A stretch of DNA of 64,000 bases from NCBI RefSeq assembly GCF_036669915.1, contig NC_089321.1, forward strand, positions 6,966,163-7,030,162, in the 5' to 3' direction. Of the stretch, positions 1-13,187 are shown piece by piece. The number at the start of each line of letters is the position of its first letter. Within the stretch, counting starts at the first letter, position 1. Under the pieces are notes generated by a model. It was given only the letters and a program-made list of their open reading frames with translations, did no database searches and was not told where the DNA came from. This DNA is from Pocillopora verrucosa (lineage: Eukaryota > Cnidaria > Anthozoa > Scleractinia > Pocilloporidae). A program made the position numbers and the translations under genes.

Positions 1-570
1 TTAAGAGGTAGACAACTCAAATTTAAGAATTTTTCAAACTTTTTAACGGCAGTGAAGGAGCGCGGGCTCATTCTGAGAACAACGTCCGCCCACAACGTAT
101 GTGAATAATTAACTTGCATTTTGAATCATTTTTCAGATTTACTGACTACCATTAGAAATACAAAAATTTAACCGACTACCCACAAAGTGATGAAGTTCTA
201 ACCGACAATCGACATGAGGACTCCCGGCCCCATTCCGACATTGCTGCAAGCCTTCCACCTATCGAAACAAATGATTAGCAGATCAGCAGAGTCTTGTCGG
301 TAGAAAAACGTTTTTTGCGCTTACTCAAAAGTATGAGATTCAAGTACACCTGACGTACAAATCGATATAAGTTTTTGATCACTCGAAAATTATTCATGGT
401 CGCCTTTTATTTGTTACGGATATAAATTTCTCATGCCCTGGAAGGGAGTAAAGCTTAAGTTTGTTAGGGGACATTTTCCCCAATTATTGAATATCAATAG
501 TATTGCGCTGCTAAATTTAAATTAAATTTCGTTCTGAACTAGAAACTAAGACATACTTTTTCTTTCTCAG

Positions 571-797
571 CTTGGCGTTTAAGCGGGTTTGTTATCGCCT
601 ATTTCGTCACCTTGGCAGTAGTTGCAGCCATGCTTTACTGGTTGTCACGCCAAACGAAAAAGGATACGACAAATGGAGATGAGTTACAGATGAACACGTC
701 ACCGCTGGAAGTTGGCATAACTCACCAAGCAGTTGCTGAAGACTCCGAGAGTCCAGAGAATGTTACAGTTCTCTTTAATGACAACACAAAGTTTTAA
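571..797 (+). CDS. C-terminal exon of a single-pass membrane protein, tandem paralogue 1 (partial)
   Basis: Terminal exon only. The acceptor is a pyrimidine tract ending in CAG at 568-570. The exon is entered in phase 1 and reads through to TAA at 795-797. It encodes a hydrophobic segment (FVIAYFVTLAVVAAMLYWL) followed by basic residues (SRQTKK), the usual stop-transfer pattern, then a cytoplasmic tail of about 45 residues. The tail motif EVGITHQA, an acidic stretch and the C-terminus NTKF match the last exon of the complete paralogue at 6690-7024 (EVGITHQA, DTKF). The signal peptide and ectodomain exons are not visible upstream and probably lie left of the window. The function of the family is not recognised. 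Confidence is high that this is a real exon and low for any function. Confidence 0.7.
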
Positions 798-2650
798 GTT
801 GAGGACAAAAAAAAATACATAAACTTCATTTACATTGTAAATTCTTGTAGATTTATCTACTAAACACCATTCTACTTCAGTACCACCGTAGTAGTTCGCT
901 ATGCGGGCCTTAGTATCTTAGAATAGCTGACTCGCTTTATATCATCGATCGAGTAACGTCGAGTAAGAAAATTAATCAGAAAAATGGGTTTTAGAATCAG
1001 CAAGATTGTTGTAGAGTCTTATCCATAGCAGCTCTACGGCTAAGGAACAGTCGGCCAACTTAAATGCGTCTCTCTCTTATTCATTTTGATTAGAAGAGTA
1101 TTTCTTGAAAACATCGATGCTATGATGCCCGTTTACATTACCTGGATAATCTTAAACACGGCGTTTTTATTAGTAAAAAGCTACAAAATCCTTCGTCCAC
1201 ACTAGGAAATGGATGATAGTTTTTAGTCCACAGCAGAAAATTGAACGGGAAGATCATCTCCAGCTACTACAGTTGACTGCATCCTCGGGCATGCGTAAAA
1301 CAAGTTGTTGTTTTTTTTTTCTATCACGGCAAAAAAATAAAAGAGCGGTTAAGTCAGCGTTTTCTTATAACAAACGAAGACACAAAGCCATTGTTTTCAA
1401 TTTTGTGAGTAAGTTGCACTTTGTTTTTGGTAGACTGTTTGGACGAATTAAGTAGCCTGACTGGTGGACGTAGCCGTAGAAATAGATTCTTAATCTACGT
1501 AGTGTGGACGAAGCGCTGATCATTGAGGTTAATTCCTCTCGAAATCATTTCTATCTGTTTACAGTTTGCATGTTAGACGAGATTTTCAAGGAGTGGAAAT
1601 GTCCTAGATCTTCCGTAAATGTACTTTGTGGGCAATTATTTCAAACCCGGCTCGACATCGGAGGAAACGATCTCCGTTTTATTAGTAGTTTTTTAGGTTA
1701 TAGAGTTTTTAACATTTGCAAAAGACTTATCTGTGGCACCTTCAAGACTGTGGAATAGGGCGTCGACTTCACTGCGTGTCAGCGAAATTCTGAAATTTTT
1801 ATAAGGAAATAACGTCCCGAAACTGAATAAAAAAATATTTAATTCTTAACGCTACTTGCGCGATTATAAAGAAGAAACTACCCGTTCGAAAACTTCCTTC
1901 AAAGGTGCTGAAAACTCGATTTTAGACGACGTCATTTAAATCGATTCGGAAAGCTGTCTGCGCACGTAAGACCCACGGTTTTCAAACACCTGCAGCTCAA
2001 GTTATTTCTAGAAATGAGTCAAGGACACCTTTTCTTGTGGCGCCAAATCTTCAATCAGATCTCAAAGAGATAAAGAAAGTAGTGGGAGACTTTGTTTCAT
2101 TCGACTCGAGTAATCACGGAGTTAGCTAGCTGGGCAAGATTAAAAATGGCGGCTCCCTGCAACCTCAAAACGCATTCAACTTTTTATGATTCCGGCGATA
2201 CGCAAAATTCACAGTTAGGAGCAAATGCATTTGAAAAACGTGATCGATATTGTGATCGATATAAAGCGCAGTAAGGACCGGTAAGTTAGTATGATTCCGC
2301 ACTCATCTTTTCCGGCCTTTTTCGGCACTCATTTGAAAATTGCCTTACAATGGATATTATTGGATCGGATACGACATAAAATAAAAAGAAAAAAACTGGC
2401 TGACGGTCGATTGGAATACTTTTTGGTCGTATTGTGTCTCTTACAATCGAGCATAGAGGGAAAGCGATTCGCAGATTGTGGTTCGTACGGGAACTGGCTG
2501 GGTCGAGACGCAGTGTGTCTCGTTCCAATCTCCTCTCTTCTGAGGTTTCAGCGTCATATCAAAAGGAAACAAAATGGCTCACCATTGAAGCCCACCCGGC
2601 TTACTGACGTCTGACGGTGAACCGGTGGAATTGGAAATATATGTTTTAAG
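798..2650. other. Intergenic; 3' flank duplicated downstream
   Basis: No convincing gene. Short open frames here have no splice logic or recognisable domain. Parts of 800-1520 resemble 7025-7760, for example the segment with a GTAGAAATA motif and a nearby poly-T run. The duplication of the membrane-protein gene therefore carried its 3' flank. Confidence 0.5.
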
Positions 2651-2723
2651 ATGACCTCAGGACACTGTTTGACGCCTCTATTCATTTCTCTCTTGATTGG
2701 AAATTCCAATTTTGTTGTTAAAG
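2651..2723 (+). pseudogene. Orphan signal-peptide exon
   Basis: ATG at 2651 opens a 24-codon hydrophobic leader (MTSGHCLTPLFISLLIGNS...) ending in phase 1 at a strong donor (GTAAGA at 2724). This is the same phase as the signal-peptide exon of the complete membrane-protein gene at 4416-4500. The sequence just upstream (CTGACGGTG context) also resembles the region upstream of 4416. No matching ectodomain or membrane exon was found before 4416. It may be the remnant of a third tandem paralogue or an alternative first exon for the gene at 4416. Confidence 0.3.
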
Positions 2724-3110
2724 GTAAGAAAAATTAGTTTAACTCGGAGAGCTCCAAATGAAGTATGGATGGTGCCCTATATCCAGAAGGAATGTTGAGT
2801 TTACCATCATGGTTACGAGTTCTTAACAACTGCATGGGGTATCGGATCGATCTTGAGTCATGTTCTTGATGTAGTAGCTAAAGTTTTTCCTTAGGTTACT
2901 GTTTTTCTTTTCTCTTTTCTTACTGGAATGCTGCAGATATTTTTGATATCCAACATTTTGACAAACGTAGCAACATACCCTCCAACAGCCATGGAAACAG
3001 TTGCTCTTGAGATAGTTATTTCATGTACTTCAATTCATTTTCAATTTCAGTATACCACAACATCATAACCTGCCACAGAAAATTTTGTTCATAATTCCTA
3101 CCCAAAGCAG

Positions 3111-3368
3111 TTCATCCGTGTCAAATCTGTTAGTCAATATCAACACCGCGCTTCAACCGCTGCGAACAGAAATAATTATTAAACCACAGTAACGCGTTCA
3201 TCTTTGTCAAATCTGTTAGTCAATATCAACACCGCGCTTCAACCGCCGCAAACAGAAATGATTATTAAACCGCAGTAACGCGTTCGTCTTCGTCAAATCT
3301 GTCGGTCAATATCAACACCGCGCTTCAAACGCTGCGAACTGAAATAATAATTAAACCGCAGCAACGCG
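3111..3368. repeat. 86-bp tandem repeat, 3 copies
   Basis: Three successive copies start at 3111, 3197 and 3283. Each contains GTCAAATCTGT, CAATATCAACACCGCGCTTC and a (T)AACGCG end, with only a few substitutions between copies. Noncoding; it lies between the orphan signal exon and the membrane-protein gene. Confidence 0.85.
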
Positions 3369-3829
3369 CTCAATCACGAACCTGACCTCGCTTGCTACCT
3401 ACGATATTGTGTTGTTTCCGCTTTATATCATAATGAGAGTACATTTTCATTTGATTGCTAACAGTTACTAAGATCGCTGAAATTTCTTAAAAAGAAGCTG
3501 AGTTAGGCCATTAGGGTTAAATAGCATCTACTGATCTAAGAATTTCAACATTTGATTTTTGATGATAAATGGGATTTTAGTCTAATACCGGAAATTGATT
3601 CGTTTTGCCAGCTGGACTCTGGCGGAAACTCGATCGATGAGTCGCAGTGATCCATGGTATTGGATTTCTGCAGGACGAAGGGGGTCGAAGATCTGTCATT
3701 TTAGAAAAAAATCAGTGAGCAGATAATAGGGATTGAAAGGTCCAGACAAGAGAAATAATTGATTTAAAAAAGGAAAAAGAAGAAGGAAAAAACCATACGC
3801 TTAGAATCTTAAGAAAAAAGCGGAAACAG

Positions 3830-3830
<1 letters not shown>

Positions 3831-3860
<30 letters not shown>

Positions 3861-3862
3861 GT
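3831..3862. repeat. (TG)n / poly-G microsatellite
   Basis: A run of TG dinucleotides passes directly into about 18 consecutive G. Confidence 0.9.
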
Positions 3863-4415
3863 GCGTCCATCTACTCCACTTGTTGCACAACAGGGAGGGG
3901 GGATATGTTAGCTCGCTCTTGGGGTTTTGTTTCCAAAGCTTCAACGATTTTCGAACTGGCTTTATACGATCGTGTCGAGACGCACTGGACTGAGGGAGAA
4001 ACTTAACTGCAAGTCTGTTGCTAATATCGCTTTTCAGAGAGCAAAAGTTCGATTTAATTCAATACGTAAATTTTTGGGTAAGTATCGAATCGACGTTTTC
4101 GCTGTATCGTTATTGTAATTTAAAAAATGAAGTAGCAAACTGGATTTACTGATGTAGCAAACACAATGTTCGGTGGAGCGAACAAGTAGCGAATTCGAAC
4201 CGTAGAAAACCGGAAATGTAACGAAACCGGCTGCTGGAAGACGATTTCCTTACCCAAGGTCCCCTCTCCTCAGTGGTAGATTTGCATCAGCGGTGATAAA
4301 CAGATCACTCGGTTCAGGGTCGATGATTATCGGTCGGTTGAATCAGACTGACGGTGCAACTCTTCACGTACAGCCCATCGGTGTTTGATCCGAAGACTCA
4401 TCTCTCAAGCATAAA

Positions 4416-7024
4416 ATGTCTCAGAATTATATGTACCTTTTTCTCTTCCTCGGTTACGTTTTATTTTTGGCCATTCCGACCTCTGCTTCTAGCTCACCAG
4501 GTAAGATAAAATAATCTCAAACTGATTTGTACAACCCTATCTGAGGGATTTTGCTAAATTTGTAGTTTCTTGATAAAAAAAACCTCAGTGTTGAAAGCAA
4601 AAACGTCACACATGCACGTACGGATTCAGTTTTTTTTTTTGTTGATTGATGAAAGTTTCCGCGCCTACACAAACGACCGCTTAAATTTCCTTCACTGAAG
4701 TAAAACGCTTAACCGATTTTAATTTTCGATCGAGACGGAAATCGCGTTAATTGCTGAGTAGCAGGCCATTATAGGGTTCATATAGTTAGCTAAGCTTGAA
4801 TTTATAATGTGGAGTCTTGCCAGACTGCCCAACTGATAGACTGATCGATGGCCGGATTTTCTTTTCTACGTTTTTGACAGAATTTTCGTAAGGACCAGGA
4901 AACTTTGTCCCGTTTTGATTTTTAAGGTTATTTGGGATACATACACTATACCCTAAATAATAAATTTGGGTGATGATCCTTGCGTCAAGACCATTATCTT
5001 CTAGCACATCTTTACAGTCGATTTTTGTGTTTCGAGTAAATCAGCTAAACATTATTAGTTTCCGGGGCTATCAATCACTTAATATTGTGATTAACTTCCA
5101 TCAGTGTTAACTGTTGTAAGAGGATTCATATTTTAGCCATCACTTTCGCTTCCTATCACTCTGAAAAGTGTAAACAGTTTCTACATGAGTTACATCAAAT
5201 GCTCTTTCAAAAAACCTAAGATACTTGGGTTTTTTTTTAGTTTAACTTGACATTGACATGTTTCCTCCGCCTCGGGAGTTTCCTATACATTTCTTTCCAA
5301 TAAATATCTTTTTTCAGTTTTTCTGTTTGTAATTTATAAATGGACATGCTTTTCCTGTCCACCGTTTCCAGTTCGAATTTGGAATGAGGTTTTTAGTGGA
5401 GGGACGAAAACCTGAGGACCTGGAGGAAAACCCTCGGAGACTCGGAGCCAGAGCGAGAACCTTCAAGAAACTCAAACCACATGTGACGCCAACTCCGGGA
5501 ATCGAACCCAGGCCACAGCGGTGGGAGGCGAGCACTCTCATCACTGCCCCATCCCTGCTCCCAGTAATATTTACCCAGGGATCACGGATCTCTTCATAGC
5601 AAAACCGAATTGTTTTTTTTTTTCATTTGAGACTCAAGATCCCGAATACCGAAGCCAGTGCCGCTCTTAAATTCTTTGCGCATCTTCCGACGGGTCACTC
5701 CAAACATTAAGTGATATTGTAAGAATATAGCGCTCTAAATACTTTCAAGAAAGGCAACGTTGATGTTTTAGTCATTTTTCATTATCATATTTATATTCCA
5801 TATTCCTCTTTTTTAAACAACGCCTTGTCCATCATCAACAGTTTCGCCTACACCTTTGTCTTCATCTAAATCCTTCCCATCAGCCCCACCAGCGTCACCT
5901 ACACCTACAGCTTGGTTTTCAGCTCAATTCTTCCCATCAGCCCCACCAGCGTCACCTACACCTACAGCTTGGTTTTCAGCTCAATCCTTCCCATCAGCCC
6001 CACCAGCGTCACCTACACCTACAGCTTGGTCTTCAGCTCAATCCTTCCAATCAGCCCCTCCAACGTCACTTACACTTACAGCTTGGCCTTCATATCAATC
6101 CTCCCAATCAGCCCCACCAGCGTCACCTACACCTACAGCTTGGTCTTCAGCTCAATCCTTCCTATCGGCCTCTCCAGCGTCACTTATACCTACAGCTTTG
6201 TCTCCTACAGGCGGCCCATCAACTGCCCAAGAGAAAGGTATATGTGTTAACATGTGACATTAAACACATTTACTCTGACTTTGAAGTTCTCAGTATTAAG
6301 GCAGTGGGGACACTTCCGTGTTTACTAAAAAAGATTTCCTTATTTCTGCGTATGTTATCATCGTTTCTCATTTTACCATGGCATAAATAGAGATAAATTA
6401 TTCGTTGGAAAGTGCGAACGAACGATTTTTGTTTACAAGTTGCGATGCATCAAGTAACTCACTCAGGAAAAGCTTTTAATGTAAAATCTTTTTTGCGCTC
6501 GGTCTGTATTCATGACGTCGAGCCAAATATTCTCCCGTTTAGGCCTCTCACTCAGTCAATAATATAAGTTCATGGTAGTTCCCCTTTCAGCGTTTCTCAA
6601 AAAGCGAACCTAACTGAAATCCAAGAAAAACTTTGCGTTCTCATGACAAATTTCTTCTCCAAACAACTATTTTTTTTTCTTAACTCTAGACACAGGTGGG
6701 AAGACCACTGAAGCCCCGAGTCGGTCTGAAAAGAAATTATTAATCGGGTTAGTTGTTGCTTATATCACCGTCCTAGTACTTGTTGCGGTCACCTTCCACT
6801 GGATATCCCGCCGGGAAAAAATGAAAGCAGCAAAAGGAACTGAGTTCGAGATGGACGCGTCAGCGCTGTGTGGATCAGCGGCAACAAGGTTGGGGAACAT
6901 CAGTGAACCGGAAGTTGGCATAACTCACCAGGCATTTGCTGAAGACTCTGAGAATCCAGCGAATGAAACTGTCCCTGAATCACAGGAAGTTCCTGTTCAG
7001 TTTTCGGAAGATACGAAGTTTTAA
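4416..7024 (+). CDS. Single-pass membrane protein with Ser/Pro/Thr-rich repeated ectodomain (paralogue 2)
   Basis: Exons 4416-4500, 5842-6237 and 6690-7024; 271 aa; both introns are phase 1. Exon 1 encodes a typical signal peptide (MSQNYMYLFLFLGYVLFLAI, then PTSASSSP). Exon 2 is almost entirely a tandem 19-residue repeat (core SAPPASPTPTAW) rich in Ser, Pro and Thr, as expected for an extended, possibly O-glycosylated stalk. Exon 3 has a short linker, a transmembrane helix (LLIGLVVAYITVLVLVAVTF), a basic stop-transfer (SRREKMK) and a 60-residue cytoplasmic tail with EVGITHQA, an acidic stretch and C-terminal DTKF. The tail is shared with the exon at 571-797, so the cytoplasmic part is conserved while the ectodomain is repeat-driven. 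The predicted topology is type I. No enzymatic domain is seen and the function is unknown. A mucin-like adhesion or receptor role is only a guess. Confidence 0.75.
5345..5562 (-). mobile_element. tRNA-headed SINE in intron 1
   Basis: Read on the minus strand, the segment starts near 5562 with a tRNA-like head carrying a box B match (GGTTCGATTCC at about 5500-5510). It continues into a body with repeated TTTTCCTCC and GGTTTTCG-type motifs. The head does not fold into a clean tRNA, so it is a SINE and not a tRNA gene. The 3' end is uncertain. Confidence 0.55.
5874..6200 (+). repeat. 57-bp coding minisatellite, about 5.7 copies
   Basis: Units start at 5874, 5931, 5988, 6045, 6102 and 6159 (partial). 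The period is 57 bp (19 codons), so copy-number change keeps the frame. Units 4 and 6 are the most diverged. The repeat makes up most of exon 2 of the membrane-protein gene. Confidence 0.9.
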
Positions 7025-10000
7025 ATGTTGGACAATTTATTAGTAAACTTTCAAGCCGCATTCCTTTAAAAATTCTTGTAGATTTATAAACTAACAGTCT
7101 CGTAACATCATTTTTTCATTCTTGGTAACAGTTGGATGGCGAGCCATGATTTGCAAGAGTAGCTAAGTTCCTCAAAGAAGTAGTATGCAGCAGAAGCTGA
7201 CGCTAACTAATTTTTTTCACCGCCATTGAAATAGAATCCCTGAAGTTTTTACATTGGACGCTATTCATTAGTTCAAAGAATAGCCCAGCTCTTCGAGAAT
7301 TCTCTTTGAATGTGATTTATAAAATACGTATATATTTGAATCTTGCTTTACCAATCACCTGAAACGAAGAAAAGCCTCGCTCCACTTTAGTACAACTTTC
7401 AGTGTTCTTCGTAAAAATTTGAAGTTACGCGAAAAGGCATATATGATTCCAACTACAATTTATAATAGCAGAAGCTGCATTTCCACTACACGCTGTCGTT
7501 GCACGTGTTATCATCGACCCAAATCTTGTCTGCATACTCGAGCATGCGCACAACAGGTTTTTCTTTTCTTTTTTTTTCTCTGTTATCATAACCTCCAACC
7601 AAAATTTCCAAAGTCAGCAAGTTCATTTTACATAAGAGGACGCATGGCCGGTGTTTTCAAAATTATTTTCGGTGGACAATTAGACCACATTAGCTTGGAC
7701 CGTAGAAATACAGTTGGGTTTTTTGAAATCTTGATCCTCGTGGTGTGGAAGGGTGCCGTTGATTGTTAATGCTCTCCAAAACAAACAAACTTGTACAAGT
7801 GGGATGAAGGTAGAGAGAAGTTTAGTTAAGACCACGAATGGAAAAATAAATTAGAATGGTCGCAACCTTCTGTCCAAGTAACTATTGGTTTCACAATTTA
7901 ATTTGATCATAAGGCTGAGGTGAGGATTTGTTAACTTAACACGCGTAAATTCTATTGCAGTGAGTTTTTTTTTCCTATCGTCTTTTGTCATTACTGCTGT
8001 AATAGTGCTAATTGGTGATATGTCCTCGAAATTCTCTTTGCTGAGAAAGTTTTTATCAGACTCTCCCAGAAAAAAAAGAGGAAAATCTTAACGCCTGCGT
8101 GAATGTCCGACTTCTATATAGAATGTAGATCTGAGCAATTTTAGCTTTGCTCAACTCGCTCTCGTATCTATCTTTGTTTTCAGTACAATATCTTTCAATT
8201 TGGAAGCGGACACTTTGATATGATCGAACATCCTTTTACTAATTAAAGAGATTTCGGCAAGTTTTAATTGTACTTGATATCTCCCATCTCGTTCAAAATT
8301 GATTTCAAAAGAGCAATTTTTTTTCTTGACAAATAACGCTTCGAAAAAAAATTTTGGACTGAAAACTTAGACACTTTTCATGAACCAGTACATGACATTC
8401 AGACTGCATTTCAATTGTCTGCCCTTGCCATAAAAGACAGACGATACAAACAAGGGCTATTAAGAGTCTCAATAAATGCCAGTTTTTGGCCCTCAAAGGA
8501 AAGTTTAGAAAAACATCCTCCTCGTGTCTTTTGTGCGTATATTGGCCCGAGCATATCTATCAGAATATTTTGAAATATTTCCAACTGATAAAATTTCAAT
8601 GTTTACCCAACCGATAAGAACTTTTACTAGCCTGCAAGTTGTTCCCGGCTTTTCTTATTTTTTTCGAGAAAAAATTTCAGTCATGTTCTAACAGAAATTT
8701 CAAGCCAGAGATGCGGGTTAAACAAAACTTCTTATCAATAACAAATGATGGCTTTGTTTTTGTTATTCACTCGAGTGAGACAAAACAGTTCCAACAAATT
8801 CATAACCAAGAGCTAAAAGCCGTCGAAAATAAAGCAATTTACATAAACTTGGGTTCTGTTTGGCACGGGGTGTTTCACGACGTGGTAATTTATAATTTTC
8901 CTATTATGTGATATGAGTACAATGAGAAATTACCATAAGGACATGACCAAGATGTTTTTGAGAAAAATTGTCGAGTCTGGCTAATATTGATTATGTCATA
9001 TTGAATCTCTCTCTGTTCTGAGAATAAGATCTGGCAAAGCACATACGAGCTGATTCTCTCAAAACTACGGCTAGTAAGTATTACGTGTATCAAGACCTAG
9101 ACGAATTTATCACTTTCTAACACCTTATTGGATCGACAAAAGATGTATATTCTACCTACTTGGAAATAATATTGTGAGCTAGCAATTAATTATCTATTGT
9201 AGTTTGTAAATAAGCGCTTCTTGTTTTGACAGATATTCCTTCGGTTGTTAAGAATAATCCAATCAAGAGAGAAACAATGATAGCCTGTTATAAATACGAT
9301 GTTCAAATGTTTTCTTTAAAAGCGAAAAAAAGGACATCACATTTTCATATAGGACGAAGCGGAACAAAGCAAACATTCAGGTAAGGATTATGGCCTACAG
9401 AATTAAAAAAATCAGGTTAATGACAGTTTTTGGTAGAAATCCTCACGAAGAACAAAGTACTCTTTGAAAAATAACGAGAAGTGCTTGAACCTGCAGGCTT
9501 CTGCTCATTAGACGCTGAATTGTCTTTTCATAACACAGCTGCATGAACTCTTAGTTTTACTGGCTTGCTTAAAAAAACTTTCTATATACAATTTTAAAGC
9601 ACACCTAAATCAAGGTGTTTATGGAATTTTTTGTAGAAATCCATTTGGGATACCAACTTCTCTTTGAAAATTAAGGAAAGCAACTAGAACCTGCATACTT
9701 CTGCTTAATAGATTACAGTATAAAATGACAAAACTAAATTCTCTTTCATCTTAAACTCATAACTTAACCCTTTAACTCTAAATAGTATATATCTTCGGTG
9801 CAAGCCCGAATCAAGGTCTTAATGTATTGGACTATTCCTTAGTAAGGATGTGGAATTAACTTTAAGATCTTTGATATAAAGACGAAAACTTTGGTGGTGC
9901 TTTTATTTTTTCTTCCTTCGGGATAAACTAGCATCTACATTCGTGTAGCAAGGGTTTTTTTTTCAAACATTTTCTGATCATGTTTTCATGCGCAAATTTT

Positions 10001-13000
10001 TTATTTTGTCCAGTAACTAAGGAGTTATATTAAACATATAAAATGAAAGCTGCACCTGAACATTAAGAATCTTTCATCCACTCCGATTAGCAGTTAGATA
10101 TTGGTAAATGGAAAACTCAAGTTCTCGGTCCGGGTGCTGAATATGCCAAGAAGAAGAAAACAAAAATGAGAAAAAGAAACGATGGAGAGGGGTAATGGAA
10201 AAAGAAGGGATATGAAAGCAGCTTATATCTTATAACATGCTACAATAAACTTTCTTGTGATCAGCAACTTACTCACCAAGTAGTTGGGAATAGACTGTTG
10301 CCAGTAGCGTTAATTCATTCAGTGGCTATTAATTATCACGCAACATGATGTCGAAGCACTCTAAGCACTCGGTTAGTCAACACATGCATGGATTACTGTC
10401 ATACGTGGAATAAACACAAGAGCCATATGAGTTTAAAATAACTTCTCACATGTGATTTTTAATTGTTTAAAATCTTTTGCTACTCAGCCATAGTCAGTCT
10501 ATTAACCCTTCGATCAATTTGAGTCCTAGGTTCGAATTTAATTTTTCTTCGTTCGAATTTGTTACCTTGTCGTACGTAAAGAAAATGCGAAATTGGTAAC
10601 CATAGATAAAATTAAACCTCAGCAAATGGTTACATTATAATTTCCGACTCAGACCCGATATTAAGGTATTATTTTAAGCCATATTGTACAGTTACACACC
10701 TTAAGTAAGTTACTGAAAAGTTAGATGAAGTAACCTGTTAAAGTCTCTCGTTTAAGTTGCTGGTGTTATTATTTCGTATTAGTTGGTAGTGACGAAGAAG
10801 AAGAGACAAGGAGACAATTCTCACGGTCCTCTTCAAAATATGAATGATGTGGAAAAAAAGAGAAAAGATTCAGTTGATTGCACGTAGATTTGAACCATTT
10901 CAGTCCATAAAAGTACCTAATAGGTGATATTTTATTGCACAAATGTTCTTCCTTGTTCCAACCAATCCACTGAAGGATCGTTCCTTCTCACTTAATTATT
11001 TTTGTCAGTGTTTTTGTTTTGTTCCAACCTTTTGTCTGTTTGATCGATGTTTTAATATAAGGCCATTTGAAATCATGCAGTTGCATATTTCTATTACCCA
11101 TGCAAACTGTCGATTGATTTCACAAGGTAATTTAGAATTATCTACTGAGTTCAGTGATAACGTAAATTGGCTACCGTAAAGAGTTTCAGATCTGACGTTC
11201 CGAGCGTCGGTTGATTTGGGCTGGAATGATCATGTTCACCGTGAGAAAGACTGCGGTTGGTAATACAGTCGAAGCTGTATTTAGCGGTCACTCCGTCTAA
11301 GCGTTCGGTTTTCAAATTTCCGAATTTTTTTCCCCGTAGTACTGTAATTTTCAACTCTAATAAGCGGTACGTCGTGCTCACCCCTTACTGAGTCCCGACG
11401 GCCTGATTGTATCGCTCAGGACCTGTATTGAACAATCAACTATAGTGGAACCACTCAAATAAAATTGGGGATAATCTTTAAAGTAAAATCTAATCCATGT
11501 TTAACTCCCGAAATCAATGTTAACAGTATTTTTGAGCGATATTTTGTACATGAGGGGTCAATTAGGCATAAAATGGCGTTTTTCATCGTTCTTTTATGAT
11601 ACCCCTATTCTTTGGAACCTGCATTAAGCGATCACCTCGCTATTCCCCATGAAATGCTCCTCCTGGACACGAAGTTGAGAAAGAAACTCGTTTCTGTTTT
11701 CCTCTTTAGCTTATCAACTCGAAATTCGAGATCAGTATAGCGCAGGTCCACTTCAAATTAATCTCTGGTAATGACCGTATAGAAACTTACATTTCTTTAT
11801 TCTATGACAATATCTACCTTTAGCAAAAGGGATATATGATCGATTTAAAAATAAATAGAAAAATAAAACTTAGTAGATTGACTACAAAAAGGCAGAAAAA
11901 GAGTTCAACCTTTTTCGCTTTGGAAACTTCAGTCAGTGTTAATTCAATGAAAAACTTAAGTTTACTATGTATAAATTTGTTCATGACGGCCATCCAGCGA
12001 CCAAACACACAAAATTTAATTTGACTCATTGTTAAATGGGATTATTAAGACAGGAATACGTCAAGTCTTCTTCTAAAGTGCCAGTTTCATAACAATATCA
12101 TAATTTGGTTAAAAGTGGGATTAAAGCTTTATATTTCGTTTTGATTAAAGTGTAAATAATTTGGCACTTTTCTTTTATGAGTTTAAAGCAGCGACTAATA
12201 TTATCTAGTTTTTCTTTTCAAGATATGTGATCAATTTGTGATGCGTCTCTTAAGATTTTCAAAAAAGACTTTTATAGTATTTAATGAAGTTCCATGAAGG
12301 TAAATCTTGCTCGAATTTCAGCATAGAAGAACGATTTTCACTAATTGAAGACTAAATGGATTTTCGACCTTGTAAACCGTCTTTTCGTTTCCATAGAGTC
12401 TCTAAGACTCTTTACGCTCTCGGGAAGAATTTTCTGCCTCATAAGGATTAAATATCTAATTTGAAAGGGTCTCTAGATTTCCAGTTCCTAATCTGTGTGA
12501 AAGAAGCTGTAAACGAAGGTAAAGTAAAGCTAAAAATGGTATCTCACAAGTGCCCGTTGTTTTACTCTAATCGTTAGTTTACCGATAGCCACAAAATCAC
12601 ATTTTACGAGGTTTGTAAATGGATTTTGGTGGTTAATAATAACGATTTTTTGCTGTGCTAATTGCTTATTTTGATAGCCTTATCTGTTCGCTGAGAAGTA
12701 AAGGAAGGTGTTTGACGAAATGCAATTATAACGAGGAACGAGAAAAGAATCAAAATAAGGCGAGGAATTCAAACAACAAGATTCTCTGCCGGTTTAATGA
12801 CACTTTCAAACACATGGGAGTGAAATTATTGTCGGAGCACGTTTGTAAATCGTAAATCGGCGATTCACCTGACAATATTTGATTAGTTTTAACTGCCAAA
12901 CATAGCAATGAGGTAATCAAATTGAGGTATTGCACGAAAAACTTCTTTACCAATGAAAGTAACGTAGATCAAAAGCAAAAAAGGGAAAAAAAAGAGAAGA

Positions 13001-13187
13001 TGTCGAAAAGCGTCCGAGGAACAAAGGCATAGTACTCAACATGTTTTTTTCCGGCAGTATTGTATGTTGCTTGTCAGTGAATTAACATATGTCCTGGAAA
13101 TCTTAATTTTCTTCCACAATCCTAGGTTTCGTTCTGAGATTAGCAAAAAGAGACGAAGCAGAACTTCTCCAACAACCAAGAAAAGTG
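7025..13187. other. Gene-free stretch
   Basis: About 6 kb without a convincing coding exon on either strand. One candidate 5' leader is the segment ending at 9379 (donor GTAAGG at 9380), with a TATAAATA motif near 9290. Its purine-rich text (GACGAAGCGGAACAAAG) resembles the 5'UTR part of the next gene's first exon (GACGAAGCAGAACTTC, about 13,152). It could be an upstream 5'UTR exon, but this is speculative. The rest shows only AT-rich unique sequence. Confidence 0.4.

Noticed and set aside
2291-2614. 107-codon plus-strand open frame
   Set aside because: No recognisable domain, no signal peptide, no splice support; overlapped by an equally open minus-strand frame.
5912-6250. Second open frame across the minisatellite (repeated FSSILPISPTSVTYTYS)
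   Set aside because: A 57-bp period keeps other frames open by chance. Only the Ser/Pro/Thr frame joins the signal-peptide and transmembrane exons in phase.
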